A program made the translations under genes and the position numbers. A stretch of 8,378 bases of DNA. Origin: Bacillota bacterium. GTDB lineage: Bacteria; Bacillota_I; Bacilli_A; RFN20; CAG-826. The first letter of the stretch is position 1. Each line of letters begins with the position of its first letter. A model generated the notes under the pieces. That model had not been told where the DNA came from and ran no database searches. It saw nothing but the letters and a program-made list of their open reading frames with translations. Of this stretch, positions 7,027 to 8,378 are shown piece by piece. Location: positions 1 to 8,378 of the forward strand of contig DNPJ01000122.1 of NCBI GenBank assembly GCA_003501485.1. Direction: 5' to 3'.

Positions 7027-8244
7027 TCAATAATCAGCACTTATAGTTAATGTAAATGAATATGAAACACCATCATAATCAAAATTCATACTTATGCTAT
7101 TTAATTCGTTATTAACAGTGAAGGTGGCTGGCAAAGCAATAAACGGATCTTCGGTATAAGAATTTGAAGTAAATGTTCCAACGTATCCTTCACCGCTTTG
7201 AGTAATAACAAAATTGCATGAGAAATATTTGCTAACTGAATAATCTGTTTTCATAAATGAAACATTAGCTTCTCCATTGTTATAAAAATTGAGATTGAGT
7301 TGATAATCTCCACTTGTTCCAGCCCATGTTCCACCACTAAGCATAAACTCAACAGTTACTTTGCTCATTTCATTGCCATATCCATCGACATAAACAATCA
7401 TCATAAAATCTTTGCTCATTTTTACAGTAAGATTAAATTCTTCACCATCAACATGGGTGAATTTAAATTCATAACCATTAGTCAGAGTTGAAATTGTGTA
7501 TGTTGCATTTTCTTGTTTGTTAGATGTTCTATCACTAATAGTTACATGACCGCTTTGTCCCTCACTAGAAACATCTGGGGTAAATGAAAAATAATATTTA
7601 ATTTGGCTTCCTTGTCGCCAGGCAAAATCAGAAGATAGAACTTCACTAAATGTTGGCATCTTAGAAACAGTAAAGTGTGTTGTCAATTTAACATCGGTTT
7701 TTGATGCGCTTTCTAATACTAAATCATAATCGCCTTCACTCAATGGTGTAAAACAAACCATGTCTTTTTCATCAACATAATCATTTACTTTAATTGTTTT
7801 TGTTTCTAACGTGTATTTAAGACCATTAGTGTTAACTGATGAATGAATATTTTGATCAGCTTGAGCAGGGCTAACACTTGCACTAAAAATATAAGTAATT
7901 CCGACATAGGCTGAAATGCTATCACCGAGAGAATACGCTACATATCCGTCAGGTCCTTCAACAAAATATGATGCAAAAATTTCCTTAGGTTGTGCATCGT
8001 TAACAGTAACTGTAAACGTCTTAGTCACGTTTGTACTAGAAACACTAATTTTAAATGTTCCAACACTTGTAGCGGATAAACTAACTGCATTTAACCATGA
8101 ATTAAAGAATCCTGAAAAAGCATCACTATCGCCTGTAATAACTTCGACAGAAATTGTATCAAAATCAAAACTTGTTGTTTCAGGGACGACATTTGCAAGT
8201 GAAATAGATGCATCTGTGCCAATTTCCATTTCGATTGTACTCAT
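7027..8244 (-). CDS. Secreted Ig-like repeat protein, C-terminal reading frame
   Basis: A 405-codon frame starting at the first ATG (8244) after an in-frame TAG (8251-8253). Residues about 1-83 resemble a bacterial Ig-like (Big_2-type) domain: a STIEMEIGTDASISL start, a VVPE strand edge, an ISVEV core and a TKTFTVTV end. A second Ig-like region spans about 84-195 and ends in THFTVSK. Residues about 202-300 and 302-405 look like two copies of a beta-sandwich unit, each with a Trp near its start (W209, W307). The product is Ser/Thr/Phe-rich and resembles a surface adhesin or scaffold. It lacks a signal peptide, unlike its two neighbours, and the Ig domain starts right at the first residues. The reading frame in the other register upstream looks like real protein, so this is probably the C-terminal part of a larger secreted protein split by a frameshift. 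Its TGA stop lies 2 nt before the protease ATG. The domain family is inferred from pattern only. Confidence 0.7.
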   Translation of the reverse strand: MSTIEMEIGTDASISLANVVPETTSFDFDTISVEVITGDSDAFSGFFNSWLNAVSLSATSVGTFKISVSSTNVTKTFTVTVNDAQPKEIFASYFVEGPDGYVAYSLGDSISAYVGITYIFSASVSPAQADQNIHSSVNTNGLKYTLETKTIKVNDYVDEKDMVCFTPLSEGDYDLVLESASKTDVKLTTHFTVSKMPTFSEVLSSDFAWRQGSQIKYYFSFTPDVSSEGQSGHVTISDRTSNKQENATYTISTLTNGYEFKFTHVDGEEFNLTVKMSKDFMMIVYVDGYGNEMSKVTVEFMLSGGTWAGTSGDYQLNLNFYNNGEANVSFMKTDYSVSKYFSCNFVITQSGEGYVGTFTSNSYTEDPFIALPATFTVNNELNSISMNFDYDGVSYSFTLTISADY

Positions 8245-8378
8245 TCTCTTCTACTTTTGCTTCGTTGTACATAAGATCAAAACTAGTGGCATAAAAACCA
8301 TTTAAATCAATTGGATTTACAAATGTTCTTTTTCCAACATTTTGAGAAATATCATATTTTTTAGTTGAAGATGGTGAA
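8180..8378 (-). pseudogene. Upstream part of the Ig-like protein in another frame, cut by the window edge
   Basis: A frame open from the window edge to a TGA at 8180-8182. Its first 44 or so codons read like ordinary secreted protein, including KKYDISQNVGKRTFVNPIDL and FYATSFDLMYNEAKVEE. After about position 8245 the translation becomes Trp/His/Cys-rich (NWHRC, FTCKCRP) and stops, as expected for out-of-frame sequence. Removing one base near 8245 would join KVEE directly to MSTIEMEIGT of the next frame. I therefore read this as the preceding segment of the same gene, interrupted by a single-base frameshift that is either a real mutation or a sequencing or assembly error. The start codon and signal peptide would lie outside the window. 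The alternative, a separate gene overlapping by about 65 bases, seems less likely. Confidence 0.6.

Noticed and set aside
7022..7030. Reading TGA as Trp (Mycoplasma/Spiroplasma code)
   Set aside because: Trp is TGG at the sites checked in the protease, PlsC-like and CatA-like genes, and the TGA at 7027-7029 fits as a stop 2 nt before the next start.
8235..8260. Programmed ribosomal frameshift joining the two Ig-like frames
   Set aside because: There is no classical slippery heptamer and no evident downstream structure. A mutation or sequencing error explains the pattern more simply.
7916..8305. 129-codon open frame on the plus strand
   Set aside because: It lies antisense to the Ig-like gene, whose protein pattern is convincing. 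The plus-strand translation shows no domain pattern or ribosome site and is a shadow of the opposite strand.

Overview
The window is AT-rich bacterial chromosome. Every gene I can support is on the minus strand, so transcription runs from high to low coordinates. The organism looks like a low-GC member of the Bacillota or a relative of the Mollicutes, probably host-associated. The reasons are AT-rich coding sequence, Lys/Asn/Ile/Tyr-rich proteins, lipoprotein signal peptides with Gram-positive-type lipoboxes, a PTS-type membrane protein and tRNA genes with encoded CCA. Trp is encoded by TGG at every site I checked, and TGA ends the Ig-like gene, so this is the standard code and not the Mycoplasma code. 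The genus cannot be given from sequence alone.

Layout in the direction of transcription. (1) 8378-3003 is a tightly packed surface/secretion operon. A secreted Ig-like protein enters from beyond the window edge and appears frameshifted near 8245. It is followed by an M6-family zinc metalloprotease lipoprotein and an 860-residue lipoprotein with an OB-like domain and diverged internal repeats. Both internal junctions have only 2 nt between stop and start codon. The unit ends at a strong intrinsic terminator (2943-2976). (2) 2897-295 is a second close-packed unit: a PlsC-family acyltransferase, a chloramphenicol-acetyltransferase-like enzyme, and a PTS_EIIC_2/PfoR-type polytopic membrane protein. 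I see no convincing terminator after it. (3) 241-1 holds a tRNA-Thr(CGU) to tRNA-Val(GAC) pair with its own promoter and a clear intrinsic terminator.

The most distinctive content is the first unit: a protease, an adhesin-like Ig protein and a large Tyr-rich repeat lipoprotein, all predicted at the outer face of the membrane and translationally coupled. This is a plausible extracellular protein-processing or host-interaction module, but function is not shown by sequence. The second unit joins membrane lipid synthesis, a small-molecule O-acetyltransferase and a membrane permease-like protein, with no mobile element nearby. I saw no CRISPR array, insertion sequence or phage gene.
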